Below, piece by piece: positions 1 to 10,759 of a stretch of 23,299 nt of DNA. The notes beneath the pieces are model-generated. The model searched no databases, was not told where the DNA came from, and saw nothing but the letters and a program-made list of their open reading frames with translations. This DNA comes from Nemertoderma westbladi (Eukaryota; Xenacoelomorpha; Nemertodermatida; Nemertodermatidae): assembly GCA_032718475.1 (NCBI GenBank), contig JAUCBJ010001175.1:1-23299 (forward strand), given 5' to 3'. Both the position numbers and the translations under genes were made by a program. Every line of letters starts with the position of its first letter. Position 1 is the stretch's first letter.

Positions 1-1078
1 AAGGAGAAAATCGTCAGCATAGATAGGCAAGCGCTCCAAGCTAGACAGGTCCATTACGGCAGCCAAGACCTGTCGACTGAAGTCCATTGACCATCACTTC
101 CGTGTGTACAGGTTGTAGAGTGTTGGAGACAGAAGTGATCCCTGCTTTAGGCCCTTATGAACTGCAATAGGGCAACGCATAGATCAATTCCTTCGCTGAA
201 TTTAAGAAACACCTGGCTCAAAGCGTAATAACTGATGAGAGTGGAGGCAATATATGGATTGACTCCATTATTTAGAAGCTTGCGAATCAGGATGGAGTAG
301 TCAACATTGTCAAAGGCAGCTTCGATATCAACTTGGCAAATATATATTGGGGAACCTCTAGATAGGTAATATTCAATTGTCTCCAGGAGAATTGCGATAG
401 CAGCATCTGTACCATGTTTTCTCTGATATGCAGTCTGATTCGGGTGTGTACCACAATTATTGAGATAGTTGGAAATCAAAATGTTCTCTAGGATTTTCGC
501 GAATATATTTATCGACGATATGGGTCGATAAGATGCCGCCTGACTCGAGTCTCTACCTATGCCCTTGTAAAGGCTGGAGAGTACAGACTGTCCGAAAAAT
601 GTTGGGACAGATTGTAGTTTGAATGATGAGTTTGAATGAATATTGATGATTTTGGCGAGAGTGCAGCACAGTGGTTCCAGATTGAGATGTGGAAAGTTCT
701 CAACAGTGAGAGAGCAGAGTGTAAGTCCCCTGCTTTGCCTGTGAAGAGATTACATTGATCTATTAAAAAGTGCAACGGCCACACAATGTGAGTCGAATCT
801 CCTTTATGATTTTTGTAGGTATTTTACAAGGTCCCGAGGATTTGTTTTCATTTAATTTAACAATTATGTAGTCTACTTCCAATAGACTCACGCATTTAAA
901 AGAAAACTGCGCTCTGTTTTGTACAGAGTAGTCAGGCATATTGATCGTTGAGCAATTAAAAAAATTCCCTAAATTTAAAAATGTTTCATTCATGGAATTT
1001 GATAGCTGTTTTCGGTTAGTTAATAAAGTACCTCGGTATTTGATACAATTAATGGAAGCACTTTTGATTTTATTATTT
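1..1078 (-). pseudogene. Non-LTR retrotransposon reverse transcriptase remnant, frameshifted, runs off left edge
   Basis: This is a decayed reverse transcriptase of a jockey/CR1/L2-like non-LTR element, read on the minus strand from 1078 towards 1. In order it shows a linker before the RT domain with NENKSSGP followed by KIPTKIIKEI (about 810-870); LYKGIGRD followed by ASYRPISSINIFAKILE (about 500-580); QVDIEAAFDNVDYS (about 290-340), which carries the first catalytic Asp block; KGLKQGSLLSPTLYNLYTRK (about 97-155); and the catalytic YADD at 10-21. The pieces are in different frames. One shift lies near 165, others near 600-790, and an in-frame TGA follows the KQGS block, so no working enzyme can be made. 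The C-terminal end is beyond the window. The 5' end meets the (TAG)n tail of another element at about 1080. Assignment to non-LTR RT is firm; the clade is inferred. Confidence 0.9.
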
Positions 1079-1080
1079 AT

Positions 1081-1093
1081 ACTACTACTACTA
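1081..1093 (-). repeat. (TAG)n 3' tail of the retrotransposon, overlapping its stop codon
   Basis: On the minus strand the reading frame ends ...CGCTCGACC TAG and continues TAG TAG TAG before entering AT-rich sequence. The element therefore has almost no 3' UTR and ends in a trinucleotide repeat instead of poly(A), as is known for RTE-type elements. The same junction recurs in the short copy at 6551-6630. Confidence 0.75.
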
Positions 1094-1978
1094 GGTCGAG
1101 CGAACTCGGACAATGGAAATGAGATCTTTCCAGGCTTCCCAATTCTCCATAGTTGTCGCAATTTCGTTTCTCCCAAGTTCAGTATCCCTTTCAAGTTGAT
1201 CTATATATGTTATGGCCGGTCGTCCACGACTACGCTTTCCATGAGATGGTTGCCAAAGAAGTAGATCTGGTATGACCTCGTCTTTAATTCGCACAGGTGG
1301 TATTGTACCATAAAGCTCGGTATTTGTCATGTATTGTCTCCAGCTGATGTTTAGGGCTGCCCTTAGTAGTCTTGTGTAGCAACCATCGATTCGTTGTTCA
1401 AGTGATTTAGTCAGTGTCCAGGTCTCACCCCCGTATAAAAATACACTTTCCACTGTGGCTCGAAAGAACTTAGTCTTCAGGTGCCTGGAGAGATCTGATT
1501 TCCAGATGGTATCCATTTTTGATAGAGCTACCCAAGCCTTTGCTTTCCTAACTTCTATGTCCTTTTTGCTACTCTCTATCCATGATCCAAGGTACTTGAA
1601 GTCGTCGACCTTCCTTAGTTGATTATTATCTATGGTTGTCAAGTTTCCATCAACATTAAAGGTCATGAATTCGGTCTTGGTAGCATTTATATGCAATCCA
1701 ACTTCCTTAGCAGCCCTCTCCACTTTATTTAGTAGAAGCTGTGCATCTGCTAGTGTATTAGAGAGCAGGGCGATGTCATCTGCAAAGTCGGTGTCTGTGA
1801 CTGTAGTTGCCGGATATTTACTACTTCTGCGTTCTTGAAGTGTGGATCCCAGTTCTACACCCTTGACCAAATGATTATTATTTATAATTTTATTAATTAT
1901 ATTTTCCACCTTGATTTGCACACCCTTCTCCGGTCTAGCTCCCTGTGTCTCTGCGGAGGACGGCGATCTTGGCGGGGT
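1091..1978 (-). pseudogene. C-terminal part of a second non-LTR retrotransposon polyprotein (FADD motif to stop)
   Basis: An open minus-strand frame of about 295 codons with no ATG start; it is open from a stop at 1979-1981. It begins within or just before the catalytic block TDFADDIALLSN (about residues 60-70 of the frame). RT palm/thumb features follow: VGLHINATKTEFM, then KYLGSWIESS, then KAKAWVALSKMDTIW, then FLYGGETWTLTKSLEQRIDG, and near the end KRSRGRPAITYIDQL. This arrangement is typical of the C-terminal half of RTE/Nimb-like non-LTR elements. The endonuclease and the N-terminal two thirds of the RT are missing, so this is a 5'-truncated copy. The first 25 or so codons are Pro/Ser-rich and may be foreign sequence. 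The frame is otherwise intact, so it is younger than the neighbouring remnant. The stop codon TAG is the first unit of the trinucleotide tail. Confidence 0.88.
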
Positions 1979-2005
1979 CTAGGTTTCGGCGATGGAGCTG
2001 GGCTG

Positions 2006-2028
2006 CGTGGCAATGAAATCGCCACGCA
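2006..2028. repeat. Small inverted repeat (7-bp arms)
   Basis: GCGTGGC and GCCACGC flank a 9-base spacer. It lies just beyond the 5' truncation of the second retrotransposon remnant. No function is evident. Confidence 0.4.
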
Positions 2029-2483
2029 ATATGGCTGAACTCAGTACTTTAGTTAATATATGTGTATAAGTTAATATAACTAAAGTGTATTTAAATTAAT
2101 TGTTATGATTATTGCTGTTTCATATATTACGATAATAATACCTATAATATATTAAAAAAAAAAAAAAAAAATGATTTGCTGTCCCTGGCATTGATATATT
2201 TATTTTTTATGAAATTATTTTACATGTTATTAAATTTATTTCGCTATCATTTGTATGCCTTGTAATTTCTGTCACGTTTTGTATGGCGCCAGAGTGCAAA
2301 TTTGTTTGGATGTAACTAGAAAAATTAACCCTCATTACCAATGGAACAAAAACTTCCACAGTTGGGATTACTTTTTTCTTAAACATTTTAAGTGATTACA
2401 TTTGGAAATTAGCTGAAATACTACTGGTAATTACTATACCTACTAACTTACCGTACCGCTGTATGTTCTAATTATTATACAAT
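2029..2483. other. AT-rich non-coding spacer with A-run
   Basis: No coding signal is seen. It contains a run of about 17 A at 2154-2170 and short AT-rich direct repeats (gttaatata near 2050-2080). The A-run could be a retroposon tail, but no body was recognised upstream of it. Confidence 0.5.
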
Positions 2484-3101
2484 ATACCAGTAATGGATCC
2501 CTACAATTGAATACCAGTAATGGATCCCTACAATTGAATACCAGTAATGGATCCTTACAATTGAATACCAGTAATGGATCCTTACAATGGAATACCAGTA
2601 ATGGATCCCTACAATTGAATACCAGTAATGGATCCCTACAATTGAATACCAGTAATGGATCCTTACAATGGAATACCAGTAATGGATCCCTACAATTGAA
2701 TACCAGTAATGGATCCCTATAATTGAATACCAGTAATGGATCCTTACAATGGAATACCAGTAATGGATCCTTACAATTGAATACCTGTAATGGATCCCTA
2801 CAATGGAATACCAGTAATGGATCCTTACAATTGAATACCTGTAATGGATCCCTACAATGGAATACCAGTAATGGATCCCTACAATTGAATACCAGTAATG
2901 GATCCCTACAATTGAATACCAGTAATGGATCCTTACAATGGAATACCAGTAATGGATCCCTGAAATGGAATACCAGTAATGGATCCCTACAATGGAATAC
3001 CAGTAATGGATCCCTACAATGGAATACCAGTAATGGATCCTTACAATTGAATACCTGTAATGGATCCCTACAATGGAATACCAGTAATGGAATACCAGTA
3101 G
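2484..3101. repeat. 27-bp minisatellite, about 23 copies
   Basis: Head-to-tail units of 27 bp, each with the core ACCAGTAATGGATCC followed by (C/T)TACAAT(T/G)GAAT. Every unit carries a BamHI site (GGATCC). Units vary at a few fixed positions (C or T after GGATC; TT or TG in the linker; CCAG or CCTG), and some variants recur in blocks, which suggests spread by unequal exchange. Because 27 is divisible by 3, both strands stay open: LNTSNGSLQ repeats on plus and FNCRDPLLV on minus. There are no spacers, so it is not a CRISPR. The repeat-only frames are taken as non-coding. Confidence 0.95.
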
Positions 3102-4792
3102 TGAATTTCCAAACCTTCTCCAATTAAAAAAAATAAAGTTGAAATTTCAACCCAGTCGAAAATAGAACTTCTCCCCGAATGGATTACACCTATTCATTTA
3201 TTTCGAAAAAACCTCCTATACCAGCCAGCATACAAAAGCAGATCAGCAGATGCTCCCTGTTGCCCTGCATTGCTGCACACAGGTTTTCCTTTCCCTCATC
3301 GATATGGCTAAATCACCACCCAATTCCAACAATCGTGCAGACACTTGCGACAGAAACAGATTTGGAAAACCTGAAGATTGTTTTTCGCAGTCACGGCCAT
3401 TCCACTTTCAGTCTTTACATCTGTAACAGCTGAACTGTACTGTAAGTCAGCAAGTGTAAGCAAGGTGCAAAATTCAGCTTATTATTTTAAAACAGAGGGG
3501 GCAGTAATCAGGCTGTGTATATTAGTAGGCTGTGCCTACACGTTTTTTTAAGGATCTGACCTCGAGAACTCGTGTGCATAGTCCTATTATGGATATGCAA
3601 ACAAATCAACACAGATTGGCAGAGAGCAACTTATGCATCAAGAGGAGAAGTGGAATGAACCTCAGGAAAATGTGATAGTAGATGAACTCTACCAATATTT
3701 TTCACGTATCTTATGTCAGTAACATAACAACATACTAACTTTGGGTAGATTTCAAGAGTTAACTTAATATCCCCACGTCGTTGATGCAACACAACTTGTC
3801 AGATTCGGATCCTAATTATGATTGTCTATTTTGGAGCTTCAACCCCTCTATGGCTCATACCACCAAAGGCTTGTTGCACCAGAGCAAAATATAACTTTTT
3901 ATTTCTTATAAAGTATACAACTCTTCAAAGCCACATCAAAATACCACTTCAATGCAGTTCCAATGAATAAATAAAAAAAGAAGAATATGAGGAACTCCAT
4001 TCAGTTCACCAAACTAATGCGTTGAGACTGTTATTTTAAACTGTGCTGGTCCGTTGTTCAGTTGCAATAATTGGACATATGCTTGAAGATAAGCATATTT
4101 GGTATGTTAACCGAAATGTCAGCAAACAAACTGTACAGGTCTGCAAAGCTTTTCTTCTACTACTTTTAAACCCAAATCAGCTATGTTTTACAACAATTAT
4201 TGGGAGCATTGATAACAAGGAGTAGTTGGCCACTCTCTTGATTAATTGTACTCTGACATCAGTTTTCTCCTTTACACGAAATACCAACCATTTGAAGGTG
4301 GCTTTAATCTGAGTTTTGGTGGAATCAATGATAATTAAATCTGTGATTGTGATTATGAATATACCACATATGATTTCAAACAGGTCACCATTCACTGATT
4401 AATGCCTTTTTCAGAATCACAGGTCATCTCTTTATGAGGAAATTGCCTTTAACTACAATTGAAAATGGAATTTGATCTTGACATGTTTGTGTAGTATGAA
4501 TAATAGGAATAAGAGGACACAGATTTTCACATGGTGCCCACACTGTCTAGTTTAATCTGGGCATTTAATCCATGTTTCGAGATCACCAGACGAGGAAGGA
4601 AGGGTCTTTGGACAGCATCCCTCTCGTTGAGATAAGAGGCAACAATTGCTATTTCGATTCTTATTCAAATTACCAGATGTAAGCCAATATTAATTACCAT
4701 AATATTACATCATACTAGAACATTAATTATAGATATTATGTAAGGATATGCCAATGTTCAATAATATATTTTTATTTTCAAGTCAGCAATAA
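3102..4792. other. Non-coding spacer, no gene recognised
   Basis: All frames were read. An 84-codon plus-strand frame at 3179-3433 and short frames at 4043-4395 have no recognisable motif and no supporting splice or start context. No tRNA, known repeat or element end was recognised. Confidence 0.5.
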
Positions 4793-5684
4793 ATACACCA
4801 TAACCCTTAATACAACAACCATTTTTAGGGGGTCGGAGCCCCCCCCCCCCTAATTTTTTTCAAATTTTAATAAAATGCTACGAAATTTGGTATGATGATA
4901 GATCGACACCTTTTCTTACTAGTGAGTGGCCTGGCCGGATTTTTTAATTTATGAGCTATTTCGATACAACAAGCCCTTAAAAATTGTCTACTTCGCAATA
5001 TTTAGACACCTCCGTCAGCGTTATGTTTCGTCTTTGGAATCAAATCTAGATATCATTAAAACCGCCTTCATCTGCAGATTCTGAATCTGAAACCCGTTGA
5101 AAATTTCACCAAGAACTTCCAGAGATATTATCAAAATACTAAGGTGTAAATTTTTGTGACGTAAATCGCTATAATTCTAATGTTTTTTTTACTCAATTCT
5201 AGAATATTAATTATGGGTAATGAAAAAACAAGATGGAGAGTTTTAAACGCTCAGCTAAATAATAATTAATATTCTAGAATAAAGACAACAAAACATCAGA
5301 ATTATAGTGATTTACGTCTCTGAATTTACACATTAGTATTTTGATAATATTTTTACCAATTTTGGGTTAAATTTAAAACGGTTTTCAGATTCGGAATCTA
5401 CAGACGAAGGCGCTTCGAATGATATCTAGATTACATTTCAAAGACGTAAAATAAAGTCTACGGAGGTGGTTAAACATCTGCTAAATAGACATTTTTTAAG
5501 GGATTGTTGTATGGAAATAACTGAGAAATTGAAAAACCCGGTCAGGCCAACAGTAAGAAATGGTGTCGATCTATCATCATACCAAATTTCGTAGCATTTA
5601 ATTGATATTTGAAAAAAATTAGGGGGGGGGGGGGGGGGGGGGGTGGGGCTAAAAATGGTTGTTGTATTAAGGGTTATGTTGTAT
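4793..5684. mobile_element. Foldback-type inverted-repeat element, about 414-bp arms and 47-bp loop
   Basis: The left arm from 4801 to about 5214 is the reverse complement of about 5262 to 5676. Outer ends read TAACCCTTAATACAACAACC and its complement, and the pairing extends with one mismatch to 4793 and 5684. The arms are roughly 85 percent identical with small indels. A C12 tract in the left arm (4839-4850) faces a G22 tract in the right arm (5622-5643). The innermost stem pairs AATTCTAGAATATTAATTAT with its near-complement. No transposase is seen, so it is non-autonomous (MITE or foldback). Candidate target duplications are TA at the termini or an 8-bp TAAATACA at 4790-4797 and 5687-5694. 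A 98-codon frame in the right arm is a by-product. Transcription would give a long hairpin RNA. Confidence 0.88.
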
Positions 5685-6330
5685 GCTAAATACAAGAAAT
5701 AAAGTAAATTGAATACTGGGCTCTGGGGTGCCATATTATCAGTTGTGCAATAAAGTTGAAGTATTCTTTCATTAAGACTATACTGTATTATACGGTCACA
5801 CCGAGGTAGGCCTAACGCTAACAGTAACTCATTCGTTTGTCAATGTGTGCACCTGTAGGACTAATGAATCAGTGACACCCACACCCACACACATGGAATA
5901 GTGTAAAGTTGCAATTAGGATTAGGCTGCAGACAGCATAAACTATAGAGGGAGTTTTGTTACTGATACCATATAGTTTACGGTACTGGTACCGACTGGTA
6001 TAATATATATATGATTAAATTAATTAAACTTCGAAACTCCATAATGAAACGCCATATTCCATATCAATAAAAATAACGCCACATTCCATATCAATAAACT
6101 GTATCTCACTTTCAGGCTTTCGTTTCATATTTTACTCTTCATCATGGAAATATCCCCACTCGAGCTGGAGTGAAATACAGTGCCACTTTATAGAATCGAA
6201 TATATAGTTGATAGACAACTTTATTGTGCTCATTGTATGTGCCACTTTCAGAATGTTATGAACATTTTCTAGCAATTATGGGTGAGTCAGAATGCGAGCC
6301 ATCAGCGAACTGTTCCGCTTTCCAAAAATC
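5685..6330. other. Non-coding spacer with small duplications
   Basis: No gene is recognised. A 27-bp tandem duplication of GCCA(T/C)ATTCCATATCAATAA lies at 6051-6097. A short AC-rich stretch lies near 5877-5893. Confidence 0.5.
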
Positions 6331-6424
6331 TGTGTGTCTGTTAGATTTGTGTCTGTTAGATGTGTGTCTGTTAGATTTGTGACTGTTAGATGTGTGTCTG
6401 ATGTTTATCTGTTAGATGTTAGAT
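6331..6424. repeat. 15-bp tandem repeat, about 5-6 units
   Basis: Units read TTAGAT(G/T)TGTG(T/A)CTG, with a degenerate last unit. An inverted copy of the motif (ACACACATCTAACATCC) follows at about 6499-6515, so the region could form a local hairpin. Confidence 0.8.
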
Positions 6425-6541
6425 GTGTTCACACACCCAATCTTATTTAGGTGTGAGAGTATTGATATGGCAGTTTTATTTATAACTGTCAACCCACCTA
6501 CACACACATCTAACATCCATGCATGTATATCAGAATATATT

Positions 6542-6639
6542 ACTAGCCATCATACTACTACTACTACTACTACTACTAGTAGTAGTAGTAGGTCGAGTAG
6601 GTCAGGCTTCCCGATTCTCCATAGTATATAACTAGCCAT
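6542..6639 (-). mobile_element. Micro-copy of the retrotransposon 3' end with 9-bp target site duplication
   Basis: The 9-bp sequence ACTAGCCAT occurs at 6542-6550 and again at 6631-6639. Between them, on the minus strand, is ACTATGGAGAATCGGGAAGC and then CTGACCTACTCGACC, followed by CTA/TAG trinucleotides. This matches the last coding stretch and tail of the element at 1091-1150 (CTATGGAGAATTGGGAAGCC ... CGCTCGACC TAG TAG), minus an internal stretch of about 30 bp. It is thus an extremely 5'-truncated LINE insertion. The trinucleotide tail is longer here and switches between CTA and TAG phases. Flanking duplication and tail together make a retrotransposition origin likely. Confidence 0.82.
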
Positions 6640-6946
6640 AGTATAATTATAATAATTGTTCACTAAGATGGCTTGCAGCTACTGCTACACGAATGCCCCA
6701 CTAGTGTTTTTATGATTTCTAAATTGTTAGAATAATATCAATTCCGTAATTTACATATATAATTTTGAATTTTTTAAGTAGAAGAAAACTCCCACCAAAG
6801 AGGAGAAGCAGAAAACTATATTCTCTGCAGTCAAGACAATGGATCTTAAACTCACATGAGTTTTCACCATGCCAACTACTCCTACAAAAAGTGCGTTTGT
6901 GAAGATTAGCTACTTCATATTCAAGTCAAATAAATAATCTTCAATT
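6640..6946. other. Non-coding spacer
   Basis: AT-rich; no coding, RNA or repeat signal was recognised between the micro-insertion and the satellite. Confidence 0.5.
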
Positions 6947-9900
6947 GGATCGTTTGTCTGTAAGTGACTGGCTGAGTATTCGATCCACTGTCTGTATGCG
7001 ACTGGCTGAATATTCGATCGTCTGTCTGTATGCGACTGGCTGAGTATTCGATCGTCTGTCTGTATGCGACTGGCTAAGTATTCGATCGTCTGTCTGTATG
7101 CGACTGGCTGAGTATTCGATCGCCTGTCTGTATGCGACTGGCTAAGTATTCGATCGTCTGTCTGTATGCGACTGGCTGAGTATTCGATCGTCCGTCTGTA
7201 TGCGACTGGCTGAGTATTCGATCGTCTGTCTGTATGTGACTGGCTGAGTATTCGATCGTCTGTCTGTATGCGACTGGTTGAGTATTCGATAATCTGTCTG
7301 TATGCGACTGACTGAGTATTCGATCGTCTGTCTGTATGCGACTGGCTGAGTATTCGATCGTCTGTCTGTATGCGACTGGCTGAGTATTTGATCGTCTGTC
7401 TGTATGCGACTAGCTGAGTATTCGATCGTCTGTCTGTATGCGACTGGCTGAGCATTCGATAGTCTGTCTGCATGCGACTGGCTGATTATTCGATCGTCTG
7501 TCTGTATGCGACTGGCTGAGTATTCAATCGTCTGTCTGTATGTGACCAGCTGAGTATTCGATCGTCTGTCTGTATGCGACTGGCTAAGTATTCGATCGTC
7601 CGTCTGTATGCGACTGGCTGAGTATTCGATCGTCTGTCTGTATGTGACTGGCTGAGTATTCGATCGTCTGTCTGTATGCCACTGGCTGAGTATTCGATCG
7701 TCTGTCTGTATGCGACTGGCTGAGTATTCGATAATCTGTCTGTATGCGACTGACTGAGTATTCGATCGTCTGTCTGTATGCGACTGGCTGAGTATTCAAT
7801 CGTCTGTCTGTATGTGACCGGCTGAGTATTCGATCGTCTGTCTGTATGCGACTGGCTAAGTATTCGATCGTCCATCTGTATGCGACTGGCTGAGTATTCG
7901 ATCGTCTGTCTGTATGTGACTGGCTGAGTATTCGATCGTCTGTCTGTATGCCACTGGCTGAGTATTCGATCGTCTGTCTGTATGCGACTGGCTGAGTATT
8001 CGATAATCTGTCTGTATGCGACTGACTGAGTATTCGATCGTCTGTCTGTATGCGACTGGCGGAGTATTCGATCGTCTGTCTGTATGCGACTAGCTGAGTA
8101 TTCGATCGTCTGTCTGTATGCGACTGGCTGAGTATTCTATCGTCTGTCTGTATGCGACTGGCTGAGTATTCGACCGTATGTCTGTATGCAACTGGCAGAG
8201 TATTCGATCGTCTGTCTGTATGCGACTGGCTGAGTATTCAATAGTCTGTCTGCATGCGACTGGCTGATTATTCGATAGTCTGTCTGCATGTGACCGGCTG
8301 AGTATTCGATCTACTGTCTGTATGCGACTGGCTGAGTATTCGATCATCTGTCTGTATGCGACTGGCTGAGTATTCGATAATCTGTCTGTATGCGACTGAC
8401 TGAGTATTCGATCGTCTGTCTGTATGCGACTGGCGGAGTATTCGATCGTCTGTCTGTATGCGACTAGCTGAGTATTCGATCGTCTGTCTGTATGCGACTG
8501 GCTGAGTATTCGATCGTCTGTCTGTATGCGACTGGCTGAGTATTCGATCGTCTGTCTGTATGTGACTGGCTAAGTATTCGATCGTCCGTCTGTATGCGAC
8601 TGGCTGAGTATTCGATCATCTTTCTGTATGCGACTGGCTGAGTATTCGATCGTCTGTCTGTATGCGACTGGCTGAGTATTCAATCGTCTGTCTGTATGTG
8701 ACCGGCTGAGTATTCGATCGTCTGTCTGTATGCGACTGGCTAAGTATTCGATCGTCCATCTGTATGCGACTGGCTGAGTATTCGATCGTCTGTCTGTATG
8801 TGACTGGCTGAGTATTCGATCGTCTGTCTGTATGCCACTGGCTGAGTATTCGATCGTCTGTCTGTATGCGACTGGCTGAGTATTCGATAATCTGTCTGTA
8901 TGCGACTGACTGAGTATTCGATCGTCTGTCTGTATGCGACTGGCGGAGTATTCGATCGTCTGTCTGTATGCGACTAGCTGAGTATTCGATCGTCTGTCTG
9001 TATGCGACTGGCTGAGTATTCTATCGTCTGTCTGTATGCGACTGGCTGAGTATTCGACCGTATGTCTGTATGCAACTGGCAGAGTATTCGATCGTCTGTC
9101 TGTATGCGACTGGCTGAGTATTCAATAGTCTGTCTGCATGCGACTGGCTGATTATTCGATAGTCTGTCTGCATGTGACCGGCTGAGTATTCGATCTACTG
9201 TCTGTATGCGACTGGCTGAGTATTCGATCATCTGTCTGTATGCGACTGGCTGAGTATTCGATAATCTGTCTGTATGCGACTGACTGAGTATTCGATCGTC
9301 TGTCTGTATGCGACTGGCGGAGTATTCGATCGTCTGTCTGTATGCGACTAGCTGAGTATTCGATCGTCTGTCTGTATGCGACTGGCTGAGTATTCTATCG
9401 TCTGTCTGTATGCGACTGGCTGAGTATTCGACCGTATGTCTGTATGCAACTGGCAGAGTATTCGATCGTCTGTCTGTATGCGACTGGCTGAGTATTCAAT
9501 AGTCTGTCTGCATGCGACTGGCTGATTATTCGATAGTCTGTCTGCATGTGACCGGCTGAGTATTCGATCTACTGTCTGTATGCGACTGGCTGAGTATTCG
9601 ATCGTCTGTCTGTATGTGACCGGCTGAGTATTCGATCGTCTGTCTGTATGCGACTGGCTGAGTATTCGAGATCGTCTGTCTGTATGCGACTGGCTGAGTA
9701 TTTGATCGTCTGTCTGTATGCGACTAGCTGAGTATTCGATCGTCTGTCTGTATGCGACTGGCTGAGTATTCAATCGTCTGTCTGTATGTGACCGGCTGAG
9801 TATTTGATCGTCTGTCTGTATGCGACTGGCTGAGTATTCGATCGTCTGTCTGTATGCGACTGGCTGAGTATTCGATCGTCTGTCTGTATGTGACTGGCTA

Positions 9901-10759
9901 AGTATTCGATCGTCCGTCTGTATGCGACTGGCTGAGTATTCGATCATCTTTCTGTATGCGACTGGCTGAGTATTCGATCGTCTGTCTGTATGCGACTGGC
10001 TGAGTATTCTATCGTTTGTCTGTATGTGGCTGGCTGAGTATTCGATCGTCTGTCTGCATGCGACTGGCTGAATATTCGATCGTGTCTGTCTGTATGTGAC
10101 TGGCTGAGTATTCGATCGTCTGTCTGTATGCCACTAGCTGAGTATTCGATCGTCTCTCTGTATGCGACTGGCTGAGTATTCTATCGTCTGTCTGTATGCC
10201 ACTAGCTGAGTATTCGATCGTCTGTCTGTATGCGACTGGCTGAGTATTCGATCGTCTGTCTGTATGCGACTGGCTGAGTATTCGATCGTCTGTCTGTATG
10301 CGACTGGCTGAGTATTCGATTGTCTGTCTGTATCCGACTGGCTGAGTATTCGATAGTCTGTCTGTATGCGACTGGCTGAGTATTCGATCGTCTGTCTGTA
10401 TGCGACTGGCTGAGTATTCGATCGTCTGTCTGTATGCGACTGGCTGAGTATTCTATCGTCTGTCTGTATGTGGCTGGCTGAGTATTCGATCGTCTGTCTG
10501 TATGCGACTGGCTGAGTATTCTATCGTCTGTCTGTATGTGGCTGGCTGAGTATTCGATCGTCTGTCTGTATGCGACTGGCTGAGTATTCGATCGTGTCTG
10601 TCTGTATGTGACCGGCTGAGTATTCGATCGTCTGTCTGTATGTGACTGGCTGAGTATTCGATCGTCTATCTGTATGCGACTGGCTGAGTATTCTATCGTC
10701 TGCCTGTATGTGATTGGCTGAGTATTCGATCGTGTCTGTCTGTATGTGACTGGCTTGAG
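6947..10759. repeat. 34-bp satellite/minisatellite array, about 112 copies, with higher-order repeats
   Basis: Uninterrupted head-to-tail 34-bp units; each starts TATTCGATCG, continues TCTGTCTGTATG and ends CGACTGGCTGAG. Variant units (TATTCGATAATC, GACCGTATG, GGCGGAG, CTAGCTGAG) recur in the same order. The TATTCGATAATC variant starts at 7997, 8371, 8881 and 9255, giving an 11-unit (374-bp) higher-order repeat. About 750 bp from 7759 is repeated at 8643, an offset of 884 bp or 26 units. A few units carry 2-bp insertions (near 9669, 10082, 10594, 10733). The minus strand rarely has stops, so long artificial frames appear. No spacers exist, so it is not a CRISPR. It lies downstream of the amidase exons on their strand, possibly within that gene's next intron. 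Confidence 0.97.

Noticed and set aside
941-2038. Plus-strand ORFs at 941-1264, 1632-1838 and 1835-2038
   Set aside because: They are antisense shadows of the retrotransposon reading frames.
2443-3123. 226-codon minus-strand ORF and the plus-strand ORFs in the 27-bp array
   Set aside because: They consist only of the repeat translated in frame, with no domain, and are open on both strands for the arithmetic reason that 27 is divisible by 3.
3400-3450. TTACAG acceptor-like site on minus considered as the start of the last amidase exon
   Set aside because: It would add only a few codons before a stop and gives none of the expected YTT-type C-terminal sequence.
5438-5734. 98-codon minus-strand ORF with a proline run
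   Set aside because: It lies in the right arm of the foldback element; the prolines come from the homopolymer tract.
2484-10759. Tandem arrays considered as CRISPR
   Set aside because: Units are contiguous with no unique spacers, there are no cas genes, and the DNA is eukaryotic.
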